Of a DNA stretch of 5,373 nt, positions 1-5,330 are shown piece after piece. The stretch's first letter is position 1; every line of letters starts with the position of its first letter. The notes below the pieces were generated by a model. That model saw only the letters and a program-made list of their open reading frames with translations. It searched no databases and was not told the origin of the DNA. The translations under genes and the position numbers were made by a program. Source of the stretch: CAG-533 sp964589375 (GTDB taxonomy: Bacteria; Bacillota_I; Bacilli_A; RF39; UBA660); the NCBI GenBank assembly GCA_964589375.1, contig CAZPSA010000067.1:1-5373 (forward strand). The letters run 5' to 3'.

Positions 1-94
1 TGTTTTTTTATCAATGCATTTTGGAAGAACAAGATATATGAAATGTCCTAAATGTAATAAAAGAAGTTGGCAAAAGAAAGTAGTTAGCAAATAG
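1..94 (+). CDS. C-terminal end of an unidentified protein with CxxC zinc-ribbon-like tail (partial)
   Basis: The frame is open from base 2 to a TAG at 92-94 and gives about 30 residues; the start lies before the window. The visible tail reads FGRTRYMKCPKCNKRSWQKK and then VVSK. The CPKC pair next to a basic, tryptophan-containing end looks like the short metal-binding tail found after membrane segments in some small Bacillota membrane proteins. Only one CxxC pair is visible, so a complete four-cysteine zinc site cannot be shown. The hydrophobic residues just upstream (VFLS) could be the end of a membrane helix, which is a guess. A hairpin terminator follows about 30 bases after the stop, which supports this being the real end of a gene. 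No function can be assigned. Confidence 0.6.
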   Translation, partial: VFLSMHFGRTRYMKCPKCNKRSWQKKVVSK

Positions 95-126
95 TCATAT
101 TTTATAAAGTAAATCAAGATGATATG

Positions 127-163
127 AACCTTGTTTCTTGAATATAAGAGAAGCGAGGTTTTT
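127..163 (+). terminator. Hairpin with U-run: terminator of the upstream gene, also covers the transposase-relic RBS
   Basis: The arms at 127-139 (AACCTTGTTTCTT) and 148-160 (GAGAAGCGAGGTT) can pair over 12-13 positions with two or three G-U pairs around an 8-base loop. TTTTT at 159-163 follows. This is the form of an intrinsic terminator for the gene ending at 94. The 3' arm contains GAGG (155-158), the ribosome binding site of the transposase relic starting at 167, so the same fold would hide that site in read-through transcripts. Such sequestration is known from several insertion sequences. Confidence 0.6.
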
Positions 164-166
164 AAT

Positions 167-211
167 ATGAGTAAATTAAGTTACGAAGATAGAATAAAAA
201 TATGTAATTAA
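167..211 (+). pseudogene. Remnant of an IS3-family-type transposase OrfA (N-terminus only)
   Basis: An ATG at 167, eight bases after GAGG, opens a 14-codon frame reading MSKLSYEDRIKICN and then TAA. The segment SKLSYEDRIKI resembles the start of IS3-family OrfA proteins, which begin with M-x-K-L-[ST]-[YF]-E-D-[KR]-[IV]-x-[IL] and lead into a helix-turn-helix. Just past the stop, a neighbouring frame reads L-K-E-K (208-219), close to the usual continuation, so a small indel after IKI seems to have broken the gene. Nothing transposase-like follows, and the next gene's promoter begins about 30 bases on. It is a relic, not a functional gene. The identification rests on about 11 residues and could be chance, but the good RBS and start context argue for it. 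Confidence 0.5.
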
Positions 212-240
212 AAGAAAAGTTTTTATTAAACTTATTTTTG

Positions 241-249
241 TGATATTAT
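241..249 (+). promoter_or_regulatory. Candidate extended -10 promoter for the SLT gene at 276
   Basis: TG at 241-242 followed by A and TATTAT (244-249) forms an extended -10 element. No good -35 box is visible; the region at the right distance (about 221-226, TTTTAT) is merely T-rich. Transcription would start near 256, about 20 bases before the ATG. The region is so AT-rich that chance matches are likely. Confidence 0.35.
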
Positions 250-275
250 GATAATAAGAATGATAGGTGATTTAA

Positions 276-1658
276 ATGAAGGAATATTTATTAAGTATAG
301 ATGATGATAAAAATTTAGTTTTAACGGGTGGTAATTTTAGAACCCCAATTAAAAGCTTAGATAGTATAAAGACCTTTATTAGTAATTTATCTGAATATTC
401 GCAAAAAGAAGGGGCTTTTTCTAGTTTAGGGGAGGATAGCTTTACGGTCGAAGATGTCAAGGTTAAGATTGCTCCTGCGGCGATGGAATATTTTAAGATT
501 ATTTTTAAAGCATATCAAGTTCAAAGTTTAGCTAGTAGTATCAGAAAAAAAGAAAATAAACATGGTCCCAATGTGGTTAATTTAATTGTAATAGATAATC
601 TATTAAAAGAATTAATAAAATCTTTAAAAACTAATGATTTGGATGGTGTTAAAGAATACACTTCAGGCTTAGAAGAAAAGATTACTACAATGGTTCAAAG
701 TAAATCAACAGATATAAAGGCAAATAGAGATAAATCAAAGTCTGGTTTTACTTCTTTTGCAAGTTCTATTTTACTTGGATTATATCTGATTTGTGGGGCT
801 AAAAGTTTAAGTACTGCTGCTAAAAGTGGAGAAATTTCCAGAAATCAAAGTGAAATTAGCATTATATTAGATGATGATACTATAAAAGAACCAGTCATAG
901 CAGAAAACGATAGTAAGATGCAAAATATGCCAGTTGCTGAGATGCAATTTATCCAGCTTAAAGAACTAGATGATCTTTCTTGGGCAAGTAAATTTACTTA
1001 TGTTCAAGGTTGTTACTATCAAATATTTGATAAATATGCTGATATAACAGGAAATAATTCTAACCTAATGATGGCTTTAGCCACCCAAGAAAAAGGATTT
1101 CATGAGCCAATTAGAGATGTTAATGGTGATGTTGGGATATGTCAGATTAATCCTGATGTTTGGCTAAGACAAGATGCCGATGGTAATTATCAAGAATATC
1201 TTGATTATTATGACTTTAATGATCATCAGTGGAAGTCTTTCTTATTTGATGAAGGAATATATGATTTAGATCAAAATATCTTTGCTAGTAATGTTATTTT
1301 TCAAAATAATTTAAGGTTATTTAAAGGAAATTTAATCGCTGCATTATATGCTTATAACTGGGGACCAACTGCAACAAAGGAAAAAATCGAAACTATTGCT
1401 AAAAAATATGATATAGACTATGATACATTCCTAATTAATCCTCCTGATTATGATTGGATAACTGAATTTGATCTTATGGTTGATGGGCCTAATAATACAA
1501 CAATTAAAGTTAACTATGCCCTTGATGTTTTAAGATATTTACCTAAAGATAAACCAATATCTTTTTCCTATATAAATGATGATGAAACTATCTCAACAAT
1601 TGTTTATATGATCTATTCATATAATTTAGGAGAAAAAGCTTACGCTAATAAGATATAA
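276..1658 (+). CDS. Membrane-anchored lytic transglycosylase-like protein (SLT fold), putative active member
   Basis: This 460-residue protein starts at an ATG five bases after AGGTGA (265-270). Residues 1-155 form a charged cytoplasmic region: a mixed beta/alpha N-terminus, then helices at about 100-145. A basic stretch ending RDKSKSG (151-157) precedes one membrane helix (about 158-176), giving an N-in, C-out topology. After a linker (about 180-235) comes an SLT/lysozyme-like domain (about 240-385). It has a glutamate in ALATQEKGF (E272), the glycine-rich motif GDVGICQINP (284-293), an acidic NI repeat helix (330-345), and NLIAALYAYNWGP (352-364). These match the ES, GLMQI and AYNxG motifs of family 1 lytic transglycosylases, which cleave the MurNAc-GlcNAc bond of peptidoglycan. 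The residue after E272 is Lys rather than the usual Ser, and about 35 residues are inserted after the QINP motif. The C-terminal 75 residues (DYDWI, NYALDVLRYLP) are shared with the protein encoded at 3471. A strong hairpin separates it from the next operon. Murein cleavage is inferred. Confidence 0.85.
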   Translation: MKEYLLSIDDDKNLVLTGGNFRTPIKSLDSIKTFISNLSEYSQKEGAFSSLGEDSFTVEDVKVKIAPAAMEYFKIIFKAYQVQSLASSIRKKENKHGPNVVNLIVIDNLLKELIKSLKTNDLDGVKEYTSGLEEKITTMVQSKSTDIKANRDKSKSGFTSFASSILLGLYLICGAKSLSTAAKSGEISRNQSEISIILDDDTIKEPVIAENDSKMQNMPVAEMQFIQLKELDDLSWASKFTYVQGCYYQIFDKYADITGNNSNLMMALATQEKGFHEPIRDVNGDVGICQINPDVWLRQDADGNYQEYLDYYDFNDHQWKSFLFDEGIYDLDQNIFASNVIFQNNLRLFKGNLIAALYAYNWGPTATKEKIETIAKKYDIDYDTFLINPPDYDWITEFDLMVDGPNNTTIKVNYALDVLRYLPKDKPISFSYINDDETISTIVYMIYSYNLGEKAYANKI

Positions 1659-1664
1659 TTAATC

Positions 1665-1691
1665 AAGGAAGTATAAATTACTTTCTTTTTT
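1665..1691 (+). terminator. Intrinsic terminator after the SLT gene
   Basis: AAGGAAGTA (1665-1673) pairs with TACTTTCTT (1679-1687), nine pairs with one G-U, around a TAAAT loop, and runs into a stretch of T ending at 1691. It lies seven bases after the stop codon at 1656-1658. It is flanked by TAATTAA-type sequences that could lengthen the stem. It marks the gene at 276-1658 as its own transcription unit. Confidence 0.75.
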
Positions 1692-1714
1692 AGTGTTAAT
1701 TAATAGTAAATCTA

Positions 1715-1723
1715 TGTTATAAT
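1715..1723 (+). promoter_or_regulatory. Extended -10 promoter for the three-gene operon
   Basis: TG at 1715-1716, one base, then a perfect TATAAT (1718-1723) gives an extended -10 element just downstream of the terminator. The best -35 candidate is TTAATT (1696-1701) with a 16-base spacer, which is weak. Transcription would begin near 1730, right at the AGGTGA ribosome binding site (1730-1735), leaving a leader of only about 12 bases. Confidence 0.5.
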
Positions 1724-1741
1724 TATTCTAGGTGATATTAT

Positions 1742-1972
1742 ATGTTAGAAAATACAATTGAAATTAATGGTGAAAAATTAGAAATATTATTTCTATTTAA
1801 TTACAAAGATAGAGATTTTGTTGTTTATACCTTTCCTGATGGGGATATAAGTGCTTCTATTATGAAAAAAAATAATGATAAATTAGAGCTAGTTCAAATA
1901 ACAGATGTTGAAGATTGGGCATATGTTGATCAAAAAATTGATGAATATGTAAATACTTCTGATGAAAATTAA
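1742..1972 (+). CDS. DUF1292 / UPF0473-type small acidic protein
   Basis: This 76-residue protein starts at an ATG six bases after AGGTGA (1730-1735). The pattern INGEKLEILFLFNYKDRDFV, then VYTFPDGD, a central basic stretch (MKKNNDKLELVQI), and a closing D-x-E-W-x-x-V-D-x-x-I-D-E-Y matches the DUF1292/UPF0473 family of about 80-100 residues, to which B. subtilis YrzB belongs. No signal peptide or membrane helix is present, so it is cytoplasmic. The family's biochemical role is not established. In B. subtilis its gene sits beside the endolytic transglycosylase gene mltG (yrrL). Here it also leads an operon of transglycosylase-like proteins, but a divergent copy rather than the usual yrrK-yrzB neighbourhood. 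Its last 11 bases overlap the next start, which suggests coupled synthesis and perhaps a physical link to that protein. Confidence 0.75.
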   Translation: MLENTIEINGEKLEILFLFNYKDRDFVVYTFPDGDISASIMKKNNDKLELVQITDVEDWAYVDQKIDEYVNTSDEN

Positions 1973-3470
1973 GTTTAGTTACGATAGTGAACTAGGTTAT
2001 ATTATTTTAATGTACCGCGATGGTAAATTAGTTAAAATTGCTAAAGATGCTGGTGATAAAAAAGCTTTTACCCATAATATGCAAGAGTTTAAGCGTTACG
2101 ATAAGAGCTTAAAAAATATTAGATTTGAGGATAACAATTTAGTAGCTGATTTATTTGACGGAGTACTAGAATTTTGTGATTTTAAAAGGTTTGAATTAAT
2201 TATCAAGGAATATTTACCTCATACATATAAAAGCGCTATGGAATGCTTAAGAAAGAAAGCAAAAGAAGAAAATAAAAATTCAATTTTTTCAATGAGTAAA
2301 GCTTTTGAAGATTTATTAGATGATAAAGTAGAAAGTCTAAAAAAAGAACATGAAAAACAGTTGGAAGAAAAAGATGTAATTGAAAGAGAAAAGATAAGAC
2401 TTGATTTAATTAATCGCTATGAAAAAGAATTACAAGATGAAGAAAACAGAAAACGCAAGGAATTAGAAAGAAAACGACAAATAAAAGAAAAAGCGGAAGA
2501 AGAAAGAATAGATTTACTAGATAAAAGAATAAAAGAAAAAAAATCGGCAGAGTTAAAGGCAAAAGAAAGACAAAAAAAGGAAGAATTAAGAAGAAAAAAA
2601 GCTAAAGCTAATCGTACAAGATCAGTAGTGGGAACTTTAACGGCATTTTCTTTAGCATTTATGATAATGGCATATTGTTATAATCAAACTATTATTAAAA
2701 TAGATAACTTTAGTGATGATTTAAATAATAAAGCAGTAATTGTAACAAGTAATGATACTACTTCCCAAGAAATAACTGAAGAACCTAGGGTATATAATAT
2801 TGATATTCCTTTGGAATACACGGAAGAAAAAGTCAATGATTTTTTATTAAGTCAAGAAAAGTATAAAGACATAATTCCTAAGATGGCAGAAACTTATGGG
2901 ATTGATGAAAATATCTTAACTGCGATTGCGGCGATTGATATACAAAAAAGAGACGATGCAATAATTGGCTCTGGGGCAAGAATAGGACCTATGCATATTA
3001 AATATTATGAGATTGCCAATAGAAGTTTTAGAGTTTATAATTATAAAGAGCAGAGGTATGAGTTAATTAAAGTTAATGAAAAAGATTTGCTAGATCCTGA
3101 ACTTAATATAAAAATTGGTTGTGCAATGCTTCAAAGAGCTTTAAGGGATTGTTCTGGGAATGTGGTTTTAGCAATAGAAAGTAGTGAACTTGGTAAGTAT
3201 TCTTATAAAGAAATGAGAACAAAAGTAAGTACTTATTTTGATAAATATGCTATAGATGAAGGAGTTGCCCTTACAACATATAATAGTTATGATTGGTTTA
3301 CCAATATTTTTAGTGAACCTAATAATACATTTTATGGTAGTGTCGCAAGCCATCTGCCAAAAGGAACAACGATATGTATGCCAATTACTGATTATTTAGG
3401 AAATACTACTATAAATTATTTTATAATCAATGATAGTTTAGAATTAAATAATAATTTTGAGGTGAAATAG
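1962..3470 (+). CDS. Single-pass membrane protein: cytoplasmic coiled coil plus degenerate SLT-like outer domain
   Basis: This 502-residue protein starts inside the previous gene (11-base overlap) with no visible ribosome binding site, so translation probably depends on coupling. Residues 1-92 form a small mixed alpha/beta domain. Residues 95-215 are an intensely charged Lys/Glu/Arg helix, a long cytoplasmic coiled coil. RRKKAKANRTR then leads into one membrane helix (about 221-240), so the remainder is outside. After a linker, residues 300-415 resemble the SLT fold: ILTAIAAID (318-326), IGPMHIK (341-347) in place of G-[LI]-M-Q-I, and the well-kept LLDPELNIKIGCAMLQRAL (376-394). The catalytic glutamate place holds D326 or I327, and the AYNxG place reads ESSELG (406-411), so normal catalysis looks lost. 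A YDWF motif (443-446) corresponds to YDWI and YNWI of the neighbours. It is probably a pseudoenzyme that binds peptidoglycan or a partner and connects the wall to the cytoplasm. The SLT call is good; the role is inferred. Confidence 0.8.
   Translation: MKIKFSYDSELGYIILMYRDGKLVKIAKDAGDKKAFTHNMQEFKRYDKSLKNIRFEDNNLVADLFDGVLEFCDFKRFELIIKEYLPHTYKSAMECLRKKAKEENKNSIFSMSKAFEDLLDDKVESLKKEHEKQLEEKDVIEREKIRLDLINRYEKELQDEENRKRKELERKRQIKEKAEEERIDLLDKRIKEKKSAELKAKERQKKEELRRKKAKANRTRSVVGTLTAFSLAFMIMAYCYNQTIIKIDNFSDDLNNKAVIVTSNDTTSQEITEEPRVYNIDIPLEYTEEKVNDFLLSQEKYKDIIPKMAETYGIDENILTAIAAIDIQKRDDAIIGSGARIGPMHIKYYEIANRSFRVYNYKEQRYELIKVNEKDLLDPELNIKIGCAMLQRALRDCSGNVVLAIESSELGKYSYKEMRTKVSTYFDKYAIDEGVALTTYNSYDWFTNIFSEPNNTFYGSVASHLPKGTTICMPITDYLGNTTINYFIINDSLELNNNFEVK
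3459..3465 (+). promoter_or_regulatory. Strong ribosome binding site fixing the start at 3471
   Basis: GAGGTGA lies five bases before the ATG at 3471, inside the end of the preceding gene whose TAG occupies 3468-3470. The two genes abut with no spacer, yet the downstream one has its own full Shine-Dalgarno sequence, unlike the coupled start at 1962. The protein from 3471 may therefore be made in larger amounts. Confidence 0.8.
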
Positions 3471-5042
3471 ATGGAAAAGTATAGTTTAAAACTAAATGAA
3501 GATGGAGTACTTACTCTTATTAAGGAGGGAGAAACTCCAGTAACTGATTTATCAAAGATAATTGAATTTTTTACAAAATATTCTAAATTAGAAAAATGTA
3601 AAGAATTTGAAAAAACAGATGAGGGAGTAACTTATAGAGCAGGAAATGTTGATGTTTTCGTGCAAAAAATAGCCTTAGATTTCTTTGATTGTTATTATAA
3701 AGGAAGCCGTATTTTGAATGTAATGGCTCTTACAACTAAAAAAATAAATGAAAGTGGTGTGGAATTACCTGAGCAAGAGATGATTGATGATATTATCTCT
3801 GATTTGAAAATCGCGATGGAATTAAAAGACTTATCTCAGATTAGTAAAGATACCAAAATATTAGAAGAAAAAAATAAACAATTAGTTGCTAAGTATAATA
3901 TCAAGTTTACTTCTAATAAAGATAAATCAAAAAGTGGGATAGTTTTAAGCTTAGGGGCAATTTGTCTAGGGGTAGTGGTCTTTGGTAGTGCAATAGGAAT
4001 TATAAGTAATTATAATAAGGAGCCTAAAAAAGTAGATGTAACTAGTGCACCATATGTTACAGTAGCGCCTACTAGTACTCCAATTATAACTCCATCTCCA
4101 GATGTTACAATTGTTCCCGAAATAACGCCAAATGCTACAAATGATCCAAATAATTATGGAACAGTACCACCAAGATATTATGATGCCAGCGATTATGAAA
4201 AACCAGATAATTCAAATGCTTATAATAATCAAAATATATATGTTAGTCCAACTCCTTATCCATATAATCCAAATACTAATACTAATCCAACTCCTACGCC
4301 AACTGTGGCACCAACACTAGAACCAACTCCAGTGCCAACAGAAATTCCGATAGTAGATAACGTTTTAAAAGATACAATGTATATAAGTTTCCCTGGATTA
4401 CAAGATATGACTTGGGACGAAAAATATCAATCAGTTAATAATAATTATAGTGGCAGTTTTAATGAGTGTTCATCTATTACTGGTGTAAGTAGTGATATTT
4501 TAAAAGGGATTGCCAGTGTAAAAGGTTATCATGATAGTAGTGATAATAAAGGAATTATGAATGTTTCTTTAGATGGTTCTTCTCATACTTATTATAATTT
4601 TAATACTAATACAATGGAAACAATTGATTTAGGAATTGGGGTTTTAGAAGAAAAAATGAATGTTTTAGCCGGTGCAGTACGTTTTAATGAGTGTCTAAAT
4701 AGTATGCATGGCAATTTGGTAGCTGCTTTGTATGCATATGATGTGGGTGTAGATTATACTACGAATGTCCTTATTAATATTGCTCAAAATTATGGTATGC
4801 AACTAAATGAATTTCTTCAAAATACGCCTGATTATAATTGGATTGATGCCTTTAATAAAGAAACATATAATGCTGATGGGAGTATAACGTATAGTAATTA
4901 TGCTCTAGATGTTCTATCTTATATTCCTACAAATAATATTTTAATAGTTAAGGAATATAATAGCAACGTAGTAACAACTTATTCATATTCAGTATCTGCT
5001 CAGCTGGTAAAAAATGATGATAACTTTGTATTTTCAAATTAA
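3471..5042 (+). CDS. Membrane-anchored SLT-like pseudoenzyme with Pro/Thr-rich stalk
   Basis: This 523-residue protein begins directly after the previous stop. It is an end-to-end paralogue of the protein at 276-1658. It has a cytoplasmic domain (1-150), the shared DKSKSG motif (151-156), and a membrane helix (157-179). A long stalk follows (about 190-295), rich in Pro, Thr, Asn and Ser with TPTPT and PTPVPT runs. An SLT-like domain (about 315-450) comes next, then the shared tail DYNWI...NYALDVLSYIP (454-486). The fold elements remain: GIMNVS (361-366) for G-[LI]-M-Q-I, and NLVAALYAYDVG (415-426) for the AYNxG helix. The catalytic glutamate is gone: ILKGIASVKGYH (343-354) has no acidic residue at that place, and the Gln of MQI is Asn-Val. 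It is likely inactive as a transglycosylase and may bind glycan or partner the active paralogue. The stalk could span the thick wall. An intact frame with no stops suggests it is maintained, not decaying. Confidence 0.82.
   Translation: MEKYSLKLNEDGVLTLIKEGETPVTDLSKIIEFFTKYSKLEKCKEFEKTDEGVTYRAGNVDVFVQKIALDFFDCYYKGSRILNVMALTTKKINESGVELPEQEMIDDIISDLKIAMELKDLSQISKDTKILEEKNKQLVAKYNIKFTSNKDKSKSGIVLSLGAICLGVVVFGSAIGIISNYNKEPKKVDVTSAPYVTVAPTSTPIITPSPDVTIVPEITPNATNDPNNYGTVPPRYYDASDYEKPDNSNAYNNQNIYVSPTPYPYNPNTNTNPTPTPTVAPTLEPTPVPTEIPIVDNVLKDTMYISFPGLQDMTWDEKYQSVNNNYSGSFNECSSITGVSSDILKGIASVKGYHDSSDNKGIMNVSLDGSSHTYYNFNTNTMETIDLGIGVLEEKMNVLAGAVRFNECLNSMHGNLVAALYAYDVGVDYTTNVLINIAQNYGMQLNEFLQNTPDYNWIDAFNKETYNADGSITYSNYALDVLSYIPTNNILIVKEYNSNVVTTYSYSVSAQLVKNDDNFVFSN
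4038..4355 (+). repeat. Low-complexity coding segment for the Pro/Thr/Asn stalk
   Basis: Codons for residues 190-295 use a small set (CCA, ACT, ACA, AAT). They produce imperfect repeats such as CCAACTCC at 4248-4255, 4287-4294 and 4323-4330, and AATACTAATACTAAT near 4271-4285. The encoded region is a disordered surface linker of the kind that spaces domains away from the membrane. Such repeats can change in length by slippage, so stalk length may vary between strains. The paralogue at 276 lacks this segment and has only a short acidic linker. Confidence 0.65.
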
Positions 5043-5052
5043 AATGTAAAAT

Positions 5053-5259
5053 AATGACTTTGTCAAATAGTGTTGATGAAGGACTTTGATAAAAGAAAGA
5101 GGGTGATGAAAACCACTCTTTTATAACGTCTTTAATTAAAAATATTCTAGAAATGAAGTGTTAATATTTTCTATATTCAAAGGCAATTCTTTTTAGTGTT
5201 TTTATTAAATTATTTATCTTCAAATAATAGTTAAAAATTTCTATGACAAGTAAACTATA
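5053..5259 (-). pseudogene. Remnant of an ISL3-family transposase C-terminus
   Basis: Read on the minus strand, one frame gives NNLIKTLKRIAFEYRKY (5214-5164), a stop (5163-5161), then HFISRIFLIK (5160-5131). It continues in the same frame to SPSSTLFDKV near 5056. ISL3-family (IS204/IS1001/IS1096/IS1165) transposases end with a pattern close to N-N-x-I-K-x-[IL]-K-R-x-[AS]-[FY]-G-[FY]-R-N-[FY]-x-x-F-x-x-R-I. The match here continues across the stop in the same frame. The usual Gly before [FY]-R is Glu. The upstream part (5259-5215) keeps only hints, and an in-frame stop lies at 5268-5266. It is a dead fragment, converging on the operon from downstream. The family call comes from remembered motif patterns, not a search. 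Confidence 0.6.
5096..5122 (+). terminator. Weak terminator-like hairpin downstream of the operon
   Basis: AAAGAGGGT (5096-5104) can pair with ACC and CTCTTT (5112-5121, one bulged A at 5115), giving nine pairs around a seven-base loop. The 3' flank is only TTTTATAA, so the U-run is poor. It is the best candidate for ending the operon, 54 bases after the stop at 5042. It also lies inside the transposase relic and may be a leftover of that sequence. Confidence 0.4.
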
Positions 5260-5265
5260 TAATTT

Positions 5266-5299
5266 TTAGACGTTAAATCTCGCGTAAATTAACGTTTAA
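5266..5299. repeat. Inverted repeat, 11-bp arms
   Basis: TTAGACGTTAA (5266-5276) and TTAACGTTTAA (5289-5299) are inverted copies that pair at all 11 positions with one G-U. They surround a 12-base centre containing CGCG, notable in such AT-rich DNA. No T-run follows on either strand, so it does not look like a terminator. It could be a protein-binding site or the end of a mobile element. Confidence 0.45.
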
Positions 5300-5330
5300 G
5301 TCCAAACTTGATAGGTTGATTGTCAATAAT

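Noticed and set aside
272..460. Minus-strand 62-codon open frame
   Set aside because: It is antisense to the well-supported start of the SLT gene, with no initiation signals or family resemblance.
2244..2616. Long purine-rich tract as a possible structural DNA or RNA element
   Set aside because: The bias is fully explained by AAA, GAA, AGA and AAG codons for the charged coiled coil.
3168..3353. Minus-strand 61-codon open frame with Ile/Cys-rich peptide
   Set aside because: It is antisense to the conserved SLT-like part of the coiled-coil protein; it is explained by AT-rich composition.
4132..4320. 62-codon plus-strand open frame rich in Ile, Met and Gln
   Set aside because: It lies inside the Pro/Thr stalk coding segment in another frame, has no ribosome binding site, and its composition is that of frame-shifted CCA/AAT/ACT repeats.
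276..5042. Alternative genetic code (TGA as Trp) because of the extreme AT content
   Set aside because: Tryptophans checked in the first large gene are all TGG, and no in-frame TGA interrupts or is needed in any of the four genes.
5041..5130. Possible small gene or regulatory RNA after the operon, with GACTTTG repeated at 5056 and 5082
   Set aside because: There is no promoter or start context, and the sequence reads as the end of the ISL3-type transposase relic on the other strand.
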